Assembly: GCF_014212055.1 (NCBI RefSeq)
Contig: NZ_JACJVO010000002.1
Span: 186,001 to 250,000 of the forward strand
DNA length: 64,000 nt
Source of the DNA: Cohnella zeiphila
GTDB taxonomy: Bacteria > Bacillota > Bacilli > Paenibacillales > Paenibacillaceae
Direction of reading: 5' to 3'
In this document: piece by piece, positions 54,191-62,276 of the stretch
Layout: every line of letters begins with the position of its first letter
How positions within the stretch are numbered: the first letter of the stretch is position 1
Made by a program: the position numbers and the translations under genes
The notes under the pieces: model-generated
What the model was told of the DNA's origin: nothing
Database searches by the model: none
Seen by the model: the letters and a program-made list of their open reading frames with translations, nothing else

Positions 54191-54799
54191 TTATCCGCTG
54201 ACTTTGACCATCGCGGGCCGGAGCACTTTGTCCTTGAGCCAGTAGCCGGGCTGAACCACCTCGACGACCGTGCCTTCCTCGTACTCCTCGGATTCCACCT
54301 GCATGATCGCCTGATGGACTTCCGGATCGAACGTCTGGCCGACCGGCTCCATCAGCTTAAGGCCTTCGCCTTCAAGCACTTGCCACAATTGGCGGTAAAT
54401 CATATCGACGCCCTTGGAGAAGGATTGGCTCTCCGACGATTCCGGGCTCGTCTGCAGCGCACGCTGGAAGTTGTCCACGACGGGCAGCAGCTGGCCGATC
54501 AATTTCAGAGAAGCGTATTGAGCCAGCTCCTCTTTCTCCTTGGCGGTTCGCCGGCGGAAGTTGTCGAAATCGGCCTGGGCGCGAAGATAGCGCTGGTTCA
54601 GCTCGTCCGCCTGACGCCGCAGTTCGGCGATTCTCGAATCTTCCTGTTCCTGCGGCTGCGCGTCGGCCGTACCGGCCTCCGTCTCCGCCGCATTCGGCTC
54701 GGCCGTTTCCGTCTCGTTACGCGCCGCTTCGGCTTCCGCCGCCGCTTCGCGTTCTTGTTCCGTCATCTTTTCAAACTCCTCCGTCTCTGGACTGCTCAC
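54191..54799 (-). CDS. grpE: Nucleotide exchange factor GrpE
   Basis: A 202-residue protein: an Ala/Glu/Thr-rich, likely disordered N-terminus (1-60), a long coiled coil (about 60-105: [20 protein letters not shown]) and the compact C-terminal domain with [17 protein letters not shown] and the family end [19 protein letters not shown]. It releases ADP from DnaK and acts as a dimer. The start at 54799 follows GGAGGCGAAAG. The N-terminal extension is typical of Bacillales but richer in Ala. Confidence 0.97.
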   Translation of the reverse strand: MSSPETEEFEKMTEQEREAAAEAEAARNETETAEPNAAETEAGTADAQPQEQEDSRIAELRRQADELNQRYLRAQADFDNFRRRTAKEKEELAQYASLKLIGQLLPVVDNFQRALQTSPESSESQSFSKGVDMIYRQLWQVLEGEGLKLMEPVGQTFDPEVHQAIMQVESEEYEEGTVVEVVQPGYWLKDKVLRPAMVKVSG

Positions 54800-54851
54800 G
54801 CAGCTTTCGCCTCCTTACCGTTCCCTCCCGCCGCCGGGGACTATTCCCGTC

Positions 54852-55877
54852 TCACTTCTGCCAGCGGGCCATGAACAGCGCCATGTCTTTGGACAGAAAA
54901 TCGAGCAAGCTGATCACTTTCCCGTAATCCATCCGCGTCGGTCCCAAAATGCCGATCGTGCCCAGCGACTGGCCGTCGTACGAATAGGATGCCGTAATCA
55001 GGCTGCATTGGTTGATCGCCTCGACGACGTTCTCCGTTCCGATCCGCACCTGGATGCCCTCGGGAACGGACTGGAACAGTTGCATGAGCTTGGGCGTCTC
55101 CTCCAACATGTCCAGGATGTTTTTGACTTTATCGACGTCCTTGAATTCCGGCTGGGTCAAGATGTTCGTCGCCCCGCTCAGGAACACCTTCGGCTCCGTC
55201 TTCTCGGCCAGCGTATTCTCCAACACCTGAAGAAGCTGCTCGCAGCGGTCGACGAACCGGCTCAGCTCCCGGCCCACCTCGTTATGAAGCACCGACTTGA
55301 TCTTGATGAACGGAACGTCGGCAAGCTTGTCGTTCAGCAGGTTGACGATCTTCTGCACGTCGTCCATTCCGATCCCTTCCGGGAGCGTGACCGTGCGGTG
55401 CTCGACATGCCCCGTGCTGGTGACGATAATGGCGACGGCCGACGATTCGTTCAGCGGCACCAATTGGAAATGCTTCAGCGTCGTGCTGAACGTCTCCGGA
55501 CCGAGAACGATGGAAGTGTAGTTCGTCAATTGCGACAGAATGGTCGCGGCATGAGACACGACTTCTTCCCAAAGGTTCATCTTCTCGGCGAAAAATCCCC
55601 GGATCTTGAGTACGTCCTGCTCGCCGACGCCGCCGAGGCGGATCAGGTGGTCCACGTAATAGCGATAGCCTTTAATGGAAGGGATGCGACCGGCGGACGT
55701 ATGCGGCTGCTCCAGCAGCCCCAGCTCTTCCAGATCGGCCATCTCGTTGCGGATGGTGGCCGGGCTGTAAATGACGTCGCCGCGCTTCGAGATGCTGCGC
55801 GATCCGACCGGCTCCGCGGAACGGATATAGTCGTCGACAATGGCGGTCAGAATCATCCTTTGACGTTCGCTCAGCAT
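54852..55877 (-). CDS. hrcA: Heat-inducible transcription repressor HrcA
   Basis: A 341-residue repressor that binds CIRCE. The N-terminal winged helix is seen in LSERQRMILTAIVDDYIRSA, VGSRSISKRGD and SPATIRNEMADLEELGLLEQ, followed by HTSAGRIPS. A GAF-like dimerisation domain and a second insertion follow. A perfect CIRCE element lies between its promoter and its start, so it represses its own operon, and GroE normally modulates its activity. It is the first gene of the operon and precedes grpE by 52 bp. Confidence 0.98.
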   Translation of the reverse strand: MLSERQRMILTAIVDDYIRSAEPVGSRSISKRGDVIYSPATIRNEMADLEELGLLEQPHTSAGRIPSIKGYRYYVDHLIRLGGVGEQDVLKIRGFFAEKMNLWEEVVSHAATILSQLTNYTSIVLGPETFSTTLKHFQLVPLNESSAVAIIVTSTGHVEHRTVTLPEGIGMDDVQKIVNLLNDKLADVPFIKIKSVLHNEVGRELSRFVDRCEQLLQVLENTLAEKTEPKVFLSGATNILTQPEFKDVDKVKNILDMLEETPKLMQLFQSVPEGIQVRIGTENVVEAINQCSLITASYSYDGQSLGTIGILGPTRMDYGKVISLLDFLSKDMALFMARWQK

Positions 55878-55904
55878 TCCCTGATCCCTCCTTCGCTGTC
55901 GTCG

Positions 55905-55931
55905 TTAGCACTCAATATAAGCGAGTGCTAA
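55905..55931 (-). promoter_or_regulatory. CIRCE operator of the hrcA operon
   Basis: TTAGCACTC, nine bases, GAGTGCTAA: a perfect match to the HrcA-binding inverted repeat, 28 bp before the hrcA start. Confidence 0.98.
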
Positions 55932-55942
55932 TCGTTACTACA

Positions 55943-55972
55943 AAAATACCAAACCGTTCCGGTCGTTGTCAA
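55943..55972 (-). promoter_or_regulatory. Sigma-A promoter of hrcA-grpE-dnaK-dnaJ
   Basis: TTGACA (55967-55972), 18 bp, TATTTT (55943-55948) on the minus strand, just upstream of CIRCE so that bound HrcA blocks transcription. Confidence 0.72.
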
Positions 55973-56030
55973 GAACGATCCGGCCGATTTGGCCTTAAGC
56001 CCATATGTGTCCGTATGACGGAGGGAGCGT

Positions 56031-56498
56031 CTATGACAGAATCTTCACCACGGCGATCTCGTCGCAGCGGTCCTGCTTGCTGCAGTTGACGCAGTCCGTC
56101 CACACCTTCTCGGGGAAAATCTCTTTGTCCACGACCTGAAAGCCGTTCTTGACGAAAAACGAAACGGCGTACGTCAGCGCCATCACTTTGGGCACGTTCA
56201 GCTTGCGGGCTTCGGCGATGAGGGCGTCCACGATCAGCGTGCCGAGCCCCCTTCCCTTGTAGCCTTCCGCCATGCCGAGCGAACGAATCTCGACGAGGTC
56301 CGAGCCTAGCCGGAAAAGCGAACCGCAACCGATCAGCTTGCCCGCTTCCTCGGCCACGATGAACGAGTCCAAATGGCGCAGCAGCGCCTCTTTGGATCTC
56401 GGCAGCATAATGCCCTGCTCGGCATAGCCCCGAATCAAGTCGTACAGCGCGTCTACGTCCTCGGGCAGCGCCTTGCGGCAAGTGATCGTCATGTTCAT
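56031..56498 (-). CDS. GNAT N-acetyltransferase, ArgA-like
   Basis: A 155-residue acetyltransferase. The N-terminus CRKALPEDVDALYDLIRGYA, the LPRSKEALL motif, the EIRSLGMAEGYKGRGLGTLI acetyl-CoA segment and the end PEKVWTDCVNCSKQDRCDE match the single-domain group annotated as N-acetylglutamate synthase-like, with the clustered cysteines near the C-terminus. It would transfer acetyl from acetyl-CoA to an amino group; glutamate is likely but no arginine gene adjoins. A promoter 48 bp upstream of the start suggests a single-gene transcript. It lies between hrcA and the TrmB gene. Confidence 0.87.
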   Translation of the reverse strand: MNMTITCRKALPEDVDALYDLIRGYAEQGIMLPRSKEALLRHLDSFIVAEEAGKLIGCGSLFRLGSDLVEIRSLGMAEGYKGRGLGTLIVDALIAEARKLNVPKVMALTYAVSFFVKNGFQVVDKEIFPEKVWTDCVNCSKQDRCDEIAVVKILS

Positions 56499-56545
56499 TG
56501 CAGGTCCCTTCTTTCCGGCTCGCCGTAAAATGAATGATGTGTATA

Positions 56546-56574
56546 AATATACAACAATGCGAATGAAAGCTCAA
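56546..56574 (-). promoter_or_regulatory. Sigma-A promoter of the GNAT gene
   Basis: TTGAGC (56569-56574), 17 bp, TATATT (56546-56551) on the minus strand. Confidence 0.65.
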
Positions 56575-56677
56575 TACCGAAATGGGCGGCAAATCGTAAA
56601 TATTTCGCGCTCGGCTTCTCTATGAATTCGCTAATCGCTTCTTTCTATATAATTGGGCTCGAATGCTTGCCCAGGGA

Positions 56678-56720
56678 TTGACAGCCGTCCGGCTTCGCAG
56701 TAGTATTTCAGCATACTACT
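56678..56720 (+). promoter_or_regulatory. Promoter and overlapping palindrome of the TrmB-MFS operon
   Basis: TTGACA (56678-56683), 17 bp, TAGTAT (56701-56706). The palindrome AGTAGTAT-TTCAGC-ATACTACT (56699-56720) covers the -10 box, an ideal place for autoregulation by the adjacent TrmB-type protein. Confidence 0.75.
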
Positions 56721-56771
56721 AAAATTCGCGGGGGACCGTGCGACTATCGACGGCGAACGGGGTGAATCTTG

Positions 56772-57563
56772 GTGTCCGACATGATCGAACGCCTCAAAAA
56801 ACTCGGCTTGTCCGAGCTCGAAGCCAAGTGTTATCTGGAACTGCACGGGCAAGCGAGAATGACCGGCTACGAAGTCGCCAAGCGGGTCTCGGTATCGCGC
56901 ACGAACGTCTATGCCGCCCTTCGGTCGCTGACGGACAAGGGATTATGCCGCACGATCGAGGGCGACCCGGTGCTCTACGGCGCCGTTCCGATCGAGCAAG
57001 TGATCGGCTATCTGCGCTCCGACTTCGAGCAGAACGCCGACGTTCTCGTGAGCGAGCTGAAGGCTCCGCTTCGCGAACCGGCCTTCTTTAATTGGCAGGG
57101 AGAAGACAAGCTGCGCATGGCCGTCTTGCGGCTAATCGCCAATGCCGAATCGAGCGTGCTCGTGGACATCTGGTCGGAAGACGTTCCGATCGTCGAGAGC
57201 GCGCTGGCTGAAGCCGAGAGACGCGGCGTCGACGTCCGGGTCGTGACGCTCGGGCCGTCGAACTCCCGCCTGAGCAACGTATTCGTCCATAAACGAATGG
57301 AATGGCCCGAAGGAGGCAACCGGAACTTCTCCATTCTATGCGACGAACGCTTCGCGCTGATCGGCTCGTTCGGCGATGCGGTCAAGGCGGCCGCGCTGGA
57401 GACGGATCATCCGTCCATCGCCTACATGCTGGTAAACGCCTATTATCACGACATGATCATGATGGAGGTGGAGAAAGACTTCGGCGCCCGCCTGACGGAA
57501 GCGTACGGAGAGCATTACGACGCGCTGACCGAGCGATTCCGCATCCGGCGCGCCTTATCGTAG
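56772..57563 (+). CDS. TrmB family transcriptional regulator
   Basis: A 263-residue regulator. The N-terminal winged helix reads IERLKKLGLSELEAKCYLEL and YEVAKRVSVSRTNVYAALRS, followed by a coiled stretch and the phospholipase-D-like TrmB ligand domain (about 115-250: SSVLVDIWSEDVPIVESALA). TrmB proteins often sense sugars or other small molecules. GTG at 56772 suits the GGGGTGA site; TTG at 56769 and ATG at 56781 are alternatives. It is followed 35 bp later by an efflux-type MFS gene, and a palindrome covers its own promoter, so it probably controls the pump. Confidence 0.88.
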   Translation: MSDMIERLKKLGLSELEAKCYLELHGQARMTGYEVAKRVSVSRTNVYAALRSLTDKGLCRTIEGDPVLYGAVPIEQVIGYLRSDFEQNADVLVSELKAPLREPAFFNWQGEDKLRMAVLRLIANAESSVLVDIWSEDVPIVESALAEAERRGVDVRVVTLGPSNSRLSNVFVHKRMEWPEGGNRNFSILCDERFALIGSFGDAVKAAALETDHPSIAYMLVNAYYHDMIMMEVEKDFGARLTEAYGEHYDALTERFRIRRALS

Positions 57564-57598
57564 AGAGAGAAGCTAAAGACGCGAGAGGAGAATACCGT

Positions 57599-58822
57599 AT
57601 GTCCAAAACCGCCTCAGCCGCGGTTCCCGCAGCCGTCACCGTGTTTCCCGTGCTGTTCGCCATCAGCGTCGTTCACCTGTTGAACGATACGATGCAGTCG
57701 ACCGTGTCCGCGCTGTTCCCGATCCTGCGCGAATCCCAGCATCTCAGCTTCGGCCAGATCGGCTTGATCGCGTTCGTCATGAACATGACGGCGTCCCTGC
57801 TGCAGCCGCTGGTCGGCCTCTATTCCGACGTGAAGCCTCGGCCTTATATTTTGCCGCTCGGGGTATGTTTCACCCTGATCGGCGTATTCTCGCTGGCGCT
57901 TGCGCCGAACTTCGCGACGGTGCTGCTGTCCGTCGTTTCGCTGGGCATCGGATCGGCCGTTTTCCATCCGGAATCGTCGCGCGTCGCTTATCTGGCCGCG
58001 GGCAACAACCGGGGACTCGCCCAATCGATTTTTCAGGTCGGCGGCAATATCGGCTCGTCGCTCGGCCCGATCATGACGGCGCTGATCTTCGTGAAAATCG
58101 GCCAGCACGGCGTCATGTGGTTCGTGATCGCGGCCGTGCTCGGCATTCTGATCCAGTTTTTCGTCGCCCGGTGGTACGCGGGCAGCAGCTCGGCGCCCCG
58201 TTCCGGCGCCCGCCGGCAAACGGCGACGATCGATACGGCGGACCGGCTGCCGAGGCGGACGCTCACGCTCGCGCTGACGATCCTCGTGCTGCTCGTGTTC
58301 TCCAAGCACGTGTACATTTCGAGCATTACAAGCTTCTACTCCTTCTACCTGATCGACGATTACGGCGTCTCGGTAGACGGCGCGCAGTGGTACTTGTTCG
58401 CGTTCCTCGCCGCCTCGGCGGTCGGCACGTTCTTCGGCGGCCCGCTGGCGGACCGCTTCGGACGCCGCAGCATCATCTGGCTGTCGATCCTCGGCACGGC
58501 GCCGTTCTCGCTGCTGCTGCCTTACGCCAACCTGTTCTGGTCGGGCGTCCTGGTCGTCTGCGCGGGCTTCGTGCTATCCTCCGCTTTCTCGATCATCGTC
58601 GTCTACGCGCAGGAATTGCTGCCCGGCAAAGTCGGCCTCGTCTCCGGCCTGTTCTTCGGCCTGGCGTTCGGCCTCGGCGGGCTCGGCTCGGCCTTGCTCG
58701 GCACGATCGCCGACGCGACGAGCATCGCCTTCATCATGAAGCTGTGCGCCTTCTTGCCGCTTATCGGCTTGTTCGCGATCCTGCTGCCAAAGGATCGCAG
58801 GCTGCGGAATGCCGCGGCGTAA
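57599..58822 (+). CDS. MFS transporter, fosmidomycin-resistance (Fsr) like
   Basis: A 407-residue, 12-helix major facilitator. The N-terminal half has VVHLLNDTMQSTVSALFPIL, LYSDVKPRPYILPLG and GIGSAVFHPESSRVAYLAAG, the last with the Fsr-type FHPE motif; the second half has GGPLADRFGRRSIIW and the GLVSGLFFGLAFGLGGLG segment. Fsr proteins export fosmidomycin and related compounds, but natural substrates are unclear. It begins at 57599 behind GAGAGGAGA and forms an operon with the TrmB gene. A strong terminator follows. Confidence 0.9.
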   Translation: MSKTASAAVPAAVTVFPVLFAISVVHLLNDTMQSTVSALFPILRESQHLSFGQIGLIAFVMNMTASLLQPLVGLYSDVKPRPYILPLGVCFTLIGVFSLALAPNFATVLLSVVSLGIGSAVFHPESSRVAYLAAGNNRGLAQSIFQVGGNIGSSLGPIMTALIFVKIGQHGVMWFVIAAVLGILIQFFVARWYAGSSSAPRSGARRQTATIDTADRLPRRTLTLALTILVLLVFSKHVYISSITSFYSFYLIDDYGVSVDGAQWYLFAFLAASAVGTFFGGPLADRFGRRSIIWLSILGTAPFSLLLPYANLFWSGVLVVCAGFVLSSAFSIIVVYAQELLPGKVGLVSGLFFGLAFGLGGLGSALLGTIADATSIAFIMKLCAFLPLIGLFAILLPKDRRLRNAAA

Positions 58823-58838
58823 ACGACGGAATACAGCG

Positions 58839-58877
58839 AAAACGGGCGTCGCCTCGAAGGGATCGCCCGTTTTTTTT
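58839..58877 (+). terminator. Terminator of the TrmB-MFS operon
   Basis: AACGGGCG (58840-58847) pairs with CGCCCGTT (58864-58871) and is followed by eight T. On the other strand its A run abuts the stop of the SDR gene. Confidence 0.88.
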
Positions 58878-59776
58878 CAAGAAATGAAGTAGTGTTCTTG
58901 TTCGAGATCCGGGATCAATGCGGGATGCGCCGGCCGCCATCCCAGTCGTTCCTGGGTCCGTGCGCTCGACATCGGGTTGTCGGACGACGTAAAGGCGCCG
59001 AGGAAGCCGAAGTGGGCTTCTGCCTCTTCACGGGCAATGCCGATCACCGGCAAGTTCAGGCGGCGACCGATGACGCCGGCGATGTCGCGGAACGGCACGC
59101 CTTCTTCGCCGACCCCGTGCAGCCGGGAGCCGGCCGTTGCGGATTCGAGGGCGAGACGGTACAGACGCGCCGCATCAAGGCGATGAACGGCCGGCCAGCG
59201 GTTGGACCCGTCGCCGATGTAGGCGGAGACGCCCTTTTCGCGAGCAATGCCGATCAGCATCGAGACGAAGCCATGATCGCCCGGGCCGTGCACGGACGGC
59301 GCGAGACGGACGACCGAGGATCGCACCCCGCGCTCCGCCAGCGCGATCGCCGCGTTCTCCGCCGCGCCCCGGGGCACGGCGTCGTCGACAGCGACCTCCT
59401 CCGTCCCGAGAAAGCCAAGCGGGGTCGACCAAGCGACCAACAAGGTCCCCGAGGTGAACACGAACGGCTTGTCCGAGCCCTCAAGCGCCGCACCTAACGT
59501 CTCGACGGCGCGCAGGTCGGCTGCCACTGCGCCGGGGAAGTCCGAGAAGTCGGTCTTGAAACCCAAGTGAATGACTCCGTCTGCCGCGACAGCGCCCTTA
59601 TGCAGGCTGTCGAGGTCGTCGAGCGCTCCGCGGTGCGCCTCCGCCCCGACTGCCGCCAGCGACTCGGCAGCCTTGTCCGAACGGGCAAGACCGATTACCC
59701 GATGCCCTGCGTCGATGAGTTCGCGGACGACGGCGGAACCGATGAAGCCCGTCGCTCCCGTGACAAAAACACGCAT
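58877..59776 (-). CDS. NAD-dependent epimerase/dehydratase family (extended SDR) protein
   Basis: A 299-residue SDR-fold protein. The dinucleotide loop is TGATGFIG (7-14), with [14 protein letters not shown] for the NADP-type second strand and [13 protein letters not shown] in the middle. It belongs to the WcaG-like, 3-beta-HSD-like group of small reductases with an unusual active site: the classic YxxxK is not obvious, although [15 protein letters not shown] and a substrate loop are present. Substrate unknown. It shares a 190-bp gap with the AraC-type gene upstream, which is a plausible regulator. No operon partner downstream. Confidence 0.9.
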   Translation of the reverse strand: MRVFVTGATGFIGSAVVRELIDAGHRVIGLARSDKAAESLAAVGAEAHRGALDDLDSLHKGAVAADGVIHLGFKTDFSDFPGAVAADLRAVETLGAALEGSDKPFVFTSGTLLVAWSTPLGFLGTEEVAVDDAVPRGAAENAAIALAERGVRSSVVRLAPSVHGPGDHGFVSMLIGIAREKGVSAYIGDGSNRWPAVHRLDAARLYRLALESATAGSRLHGVGEEGVPFRDIAGVIGRRLNLPVIGIAREEAEAHFGFLGAFTSSDNPMSSARTQERLGWRPAHPALIPDLEQEHYFIS

Positions 59777-59969
59777 AATGAAGTCCTCCTAAAGCTGCCT
59801 AGCAGCAGATCTGCTTGATCCGACGGCGGTACGCATCATCGATCGGCCACCGCCGGCCCCAAGGATAAACTCATTATAGTTTTCGTCTCGTCCGGATAGA
59901 TGCCTGTTCCTCGCCGCTTCTTGCCCGATCCTCCGGAACCGAAGCATCCTGCCCTCCGACACAAACGGC

Positions 59970-60929
59970 TCAGTCCCGAATTGGCGTTCGATGGCGCCAT
60001 TCGGCGACGTCTCTGCTTGGCGGGCTTCCGAAAAAGCGGCTGTAATCCCTGCTAAATTGAGAGGCGCTCACATACCCCACCAGCCGGCATGCGGTTGTCG
60101 CATCCATGGAGTCGGAAATCATCAGACGCCTTGCTTCATGAAGACGCAACGCTTTTTGATATTGCAGCGGGCTCATCGAAGTGACGGACTTAAAATGCTC
60201 ATGAAACGCGGACGGGCTCATATGTACCAGCTCGGCCAAGTCGGCCACCTTCATCTGGAGGGAAAAGTTGTCGCGCAGCCAATCAATCGCCTTTACAACC
60301 CTCTGCATGCCCGAATCCGCCAAACAAATTTCCGCGACGTACGCGCCGATGGGGCTGCGCAGGATTCGTATCAAAATCTCGTCCATCGCGAGCGGGGCGA
60401 GCCATTCAGCGTCGCCGGGATCGGAGAGACATTCTACTAATCTCGTCACGGCTTTGACCATGCCCAAGTCGGCGCTCATGACGTAACCCGCGCTCCGGTT
60501 CCGTACGGCAGGCAGGCCCCGGGGATACACTTTCCGTACCAGCTCGGCCATCCTTTGCGGGTCGAGGTTCAGCTTAACGTTCAGAAAGGGGTCGGAAGGG
60601 CTGGCATGCGCGGTCTTCGCGGCGATCGGAAGGGCGACGGGGAGGATGAGCATATGCGACCGGTCGTACCGATAAACCTCCTGCCCCACCGTGACGACCT
60701 TTGCCCCTTGCGCGGCGACTAACAGAGAAGGAATGTCGAAGGTTCTTACGTAGTTCATGTTTACTCGCGAATAGCGGCCGACGTGCAAACCGGGGAAGAG
60801 CTGGCTAAAGGTACCGTCATGCGGAGTAAGGGTTCGGATCAGACGGGCCAGACGGGCCGTCTCGGCATCGAGCGATTCGTCGGCGTTGCCTGACGCCGTT
60901 GGAAGCGAAGGGTCATCCGGCATCTTCAT
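59970..60929 (-). CDS. AraC family transcriptional regulator
   Basis: A 319-residue regulator. Residues 30-190 form an AraC_N-type cupin (GRYSRVNMNYVRTFDIPSLL, GQEVYRYDRSHMLILPV), and the last 100 residues two helix-turn-helix units (MKVADLAELVHMSPSAFHEH and TTACRLVGYVSASQFSRDYS). This subgroup is often found beside SDR or aldo-keto reductase genes that it activates, as here. The start at 60929 has GGAGT about 13 bases upstream, so ATG at 60923 is a possible alternative. It lies 50 bp before the end of hemW. Confidence 0.9.
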   Translation of the reverse strand: MKMPDDPSLPTASGNADESLDAETARLARLIRTLTPHDGTFSQLFPGLHVGRYSRVNMNYVRTFDIPSLLVAAQGAKVVTVGQEVYRYDRSHMLILPVALPIAAKTAHASPSDPFLNVKLNLDPQRMAELVRKVYPRGLPAVRNRSAGYVMSADLGMVKAVTRLVECLSDPGDAEWLAPLAMDEILIRILRSPIGAYVAEICLADSGMQRVVKAIDWLRDNFSLQMKVADLAELVHMSPSAFHEHFKSVTSMSPLQYQKALRLHEARRLMISDSMDATTACRLVGYVSASQFSRDYSRFFGSPPSRDVAEWRHRTPIRD

Positions 60930-60979
60930 CGTTACGAGAGCAACTCCATTTCATGTTGATCAAATCCGATCCGCTCTAT

Positions 60980-62188
60980 TTACGCCAGAAAAGCCCCGAA
61001 TACCTCGTTGCCGAGCGGAACGCCGAGCTCGGTCAGCCGGTAGCCGGCCTCGTCGCCGGCTCCGAACTTTTCCAGCAATCCTTGGCGGCACAGCTTCTCG
61101 AATACCGGCCCGAAAACCGTCTCCGCCTCGGAGCCGCCGAATTGCCTCCGGAAGTTAGCGAGCCGGATGCCATCCAGCAGCCGAAGGCCGACCATCATGA
61201 AGTCTTCCATCGCTTCTTGCGCCGGCACTTCGCTCGTCTCCTTGCGCGGCAAGCCGAGCGCCGCGGCGTCGATGTAGGCCTGCACGCCCTTGACGTTGAG
61301 GTGCCGCCGCCCGAGCGCGTAACCGTGGGCGCCGGCGCCAAGGCCGTAATACGGTTCATTGTGCCAATACGTCGAGTTATGCCGGCTCTCGAAGCCGGGC
61401 TTCGCGAAATTGCTGATCTCGTACTGCCGATAGCCGGCTCCGCCGAGCTTCTCCCGCAGATGCTGGAACATCGCCACTTCGACGTCCTCTTCCGGCAGCG
61501 GAAGCTCCCCCCGCTCGTAAAGGCGGTGGAATAAGGTGTTCTCCTCCACCTTGAGGCTGTACAGCGAATAATGCGGGAGATCGAGCTCGAGCGCCTTCTC
61601 CACGCTGTCCGCCAGCTGCTCCAGCGTCTGGCGCGGCAGACCGAACATCAGGTCGATCGACAAATTTGCGAAGCCCGCCGCCCGCGCGTGGGCGATGCTG
61701 TTCACGACATCGCGCGCCTCGTGGATCCGGCCGATCGCCGCAAGCAGCTTGTCGTCAAACGACTGGGCGCCGAAGCTGATCCGGTTGACGCCGCCGGCCC
61801 GCATCGCTTCCAGCTTGGCGGGGTCCGTCGTCCCCGGATTCGCCTCCATCGTAAACTCCGCGTCCCCCGCCACCGGGAAGTGCCGGGCGACCGCCTCCAG
61901 GAACCGCTTCATTTGCTGCGGATTCAGCACGGTCGGCGTGCCGCCGCCGACGAATACCTTGCGGATCGTCTCCGGCGGCAGCTCGCGCACGGTCCGCTCC
62001 ATCTCCCGCTCCAGCGCGTCCAAGTATGCGTCCACCGGCTGTCCTTCCACGACATAGGAATTGAAGTCGCAGTAGAAGCATTTGTTCGTGCAGAACGGAA
62101 TGTGAATATATAGCGCGCGCGGGGTCCACGCATGCAGGGGAACGGCCCGTGTCCGGCCGCCCGGTTCCGAGATGATCGTATCGGACAT
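60980..62188 (-). CDS. hemW: Radical SAM family heme chaperone HemW
   Basis: A 402-residue radical-SAM protein. The cluster cysteines are C33, C37 and C40 in PFCTNKCFYCDFNS; lack of a fourth cysteine after CDF identifies HemW instead of the HemN oxidase. Further motifs are FVGGGTPTVL, TMEANPGTTDP, RISFGAQSFDD and HYSLYSLKVEENT. HemW binds heme and delivers it to respiratory proteins. It follows lepA by 88 bp, as in Bacillus (lepA-hemW-hrcA), but hrcA is separated here by five accessory genes. Confidence 0.95.
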   Translation of the reverse strand: MSDTIISEPGGRTRAVPLHAWTPRALYIHIPFCTNKCFYCDFNSYVVEGQPVDAYLDALEREMERTVRELPPETIRKVFVGGGTPTVLNPQQMKRFLEAVARHFPVAGDAEFTMEANPGTTDPAKLEAMRAGGVNRISFGAQSFDDKLLAAIGRIHEARDVVNSIAHARAAGFANLSIDLMFGLPRQTLEQLADSVEKALELDLPHYSLYSLKVEENTLFHRLYERGELPLPEEDVEVAMFQHLREKLGGAGYRQYEISNFAKPGFESRHNSTYWHNEPYYGLGAGAHGYALGRRHLNVKGVQAYIDAAALGLPRKETSEVPAQEAMEDFMMVGLRLLDGIRLANFRRQFGGSEAETVFGPVFEKLCRQGLLEKFGAGDEAGYRLTELGVPLGNEVFGAFLA

Positions 62189-62276
62189 GATTTGCTGCCC
62201 CTCCTTGCTTGCGCAGACGCCCGTTCGCGCGCCTCCGAACCAGGGACGGTCCGGGGCGCCGACGGGCGCCTTGCGG

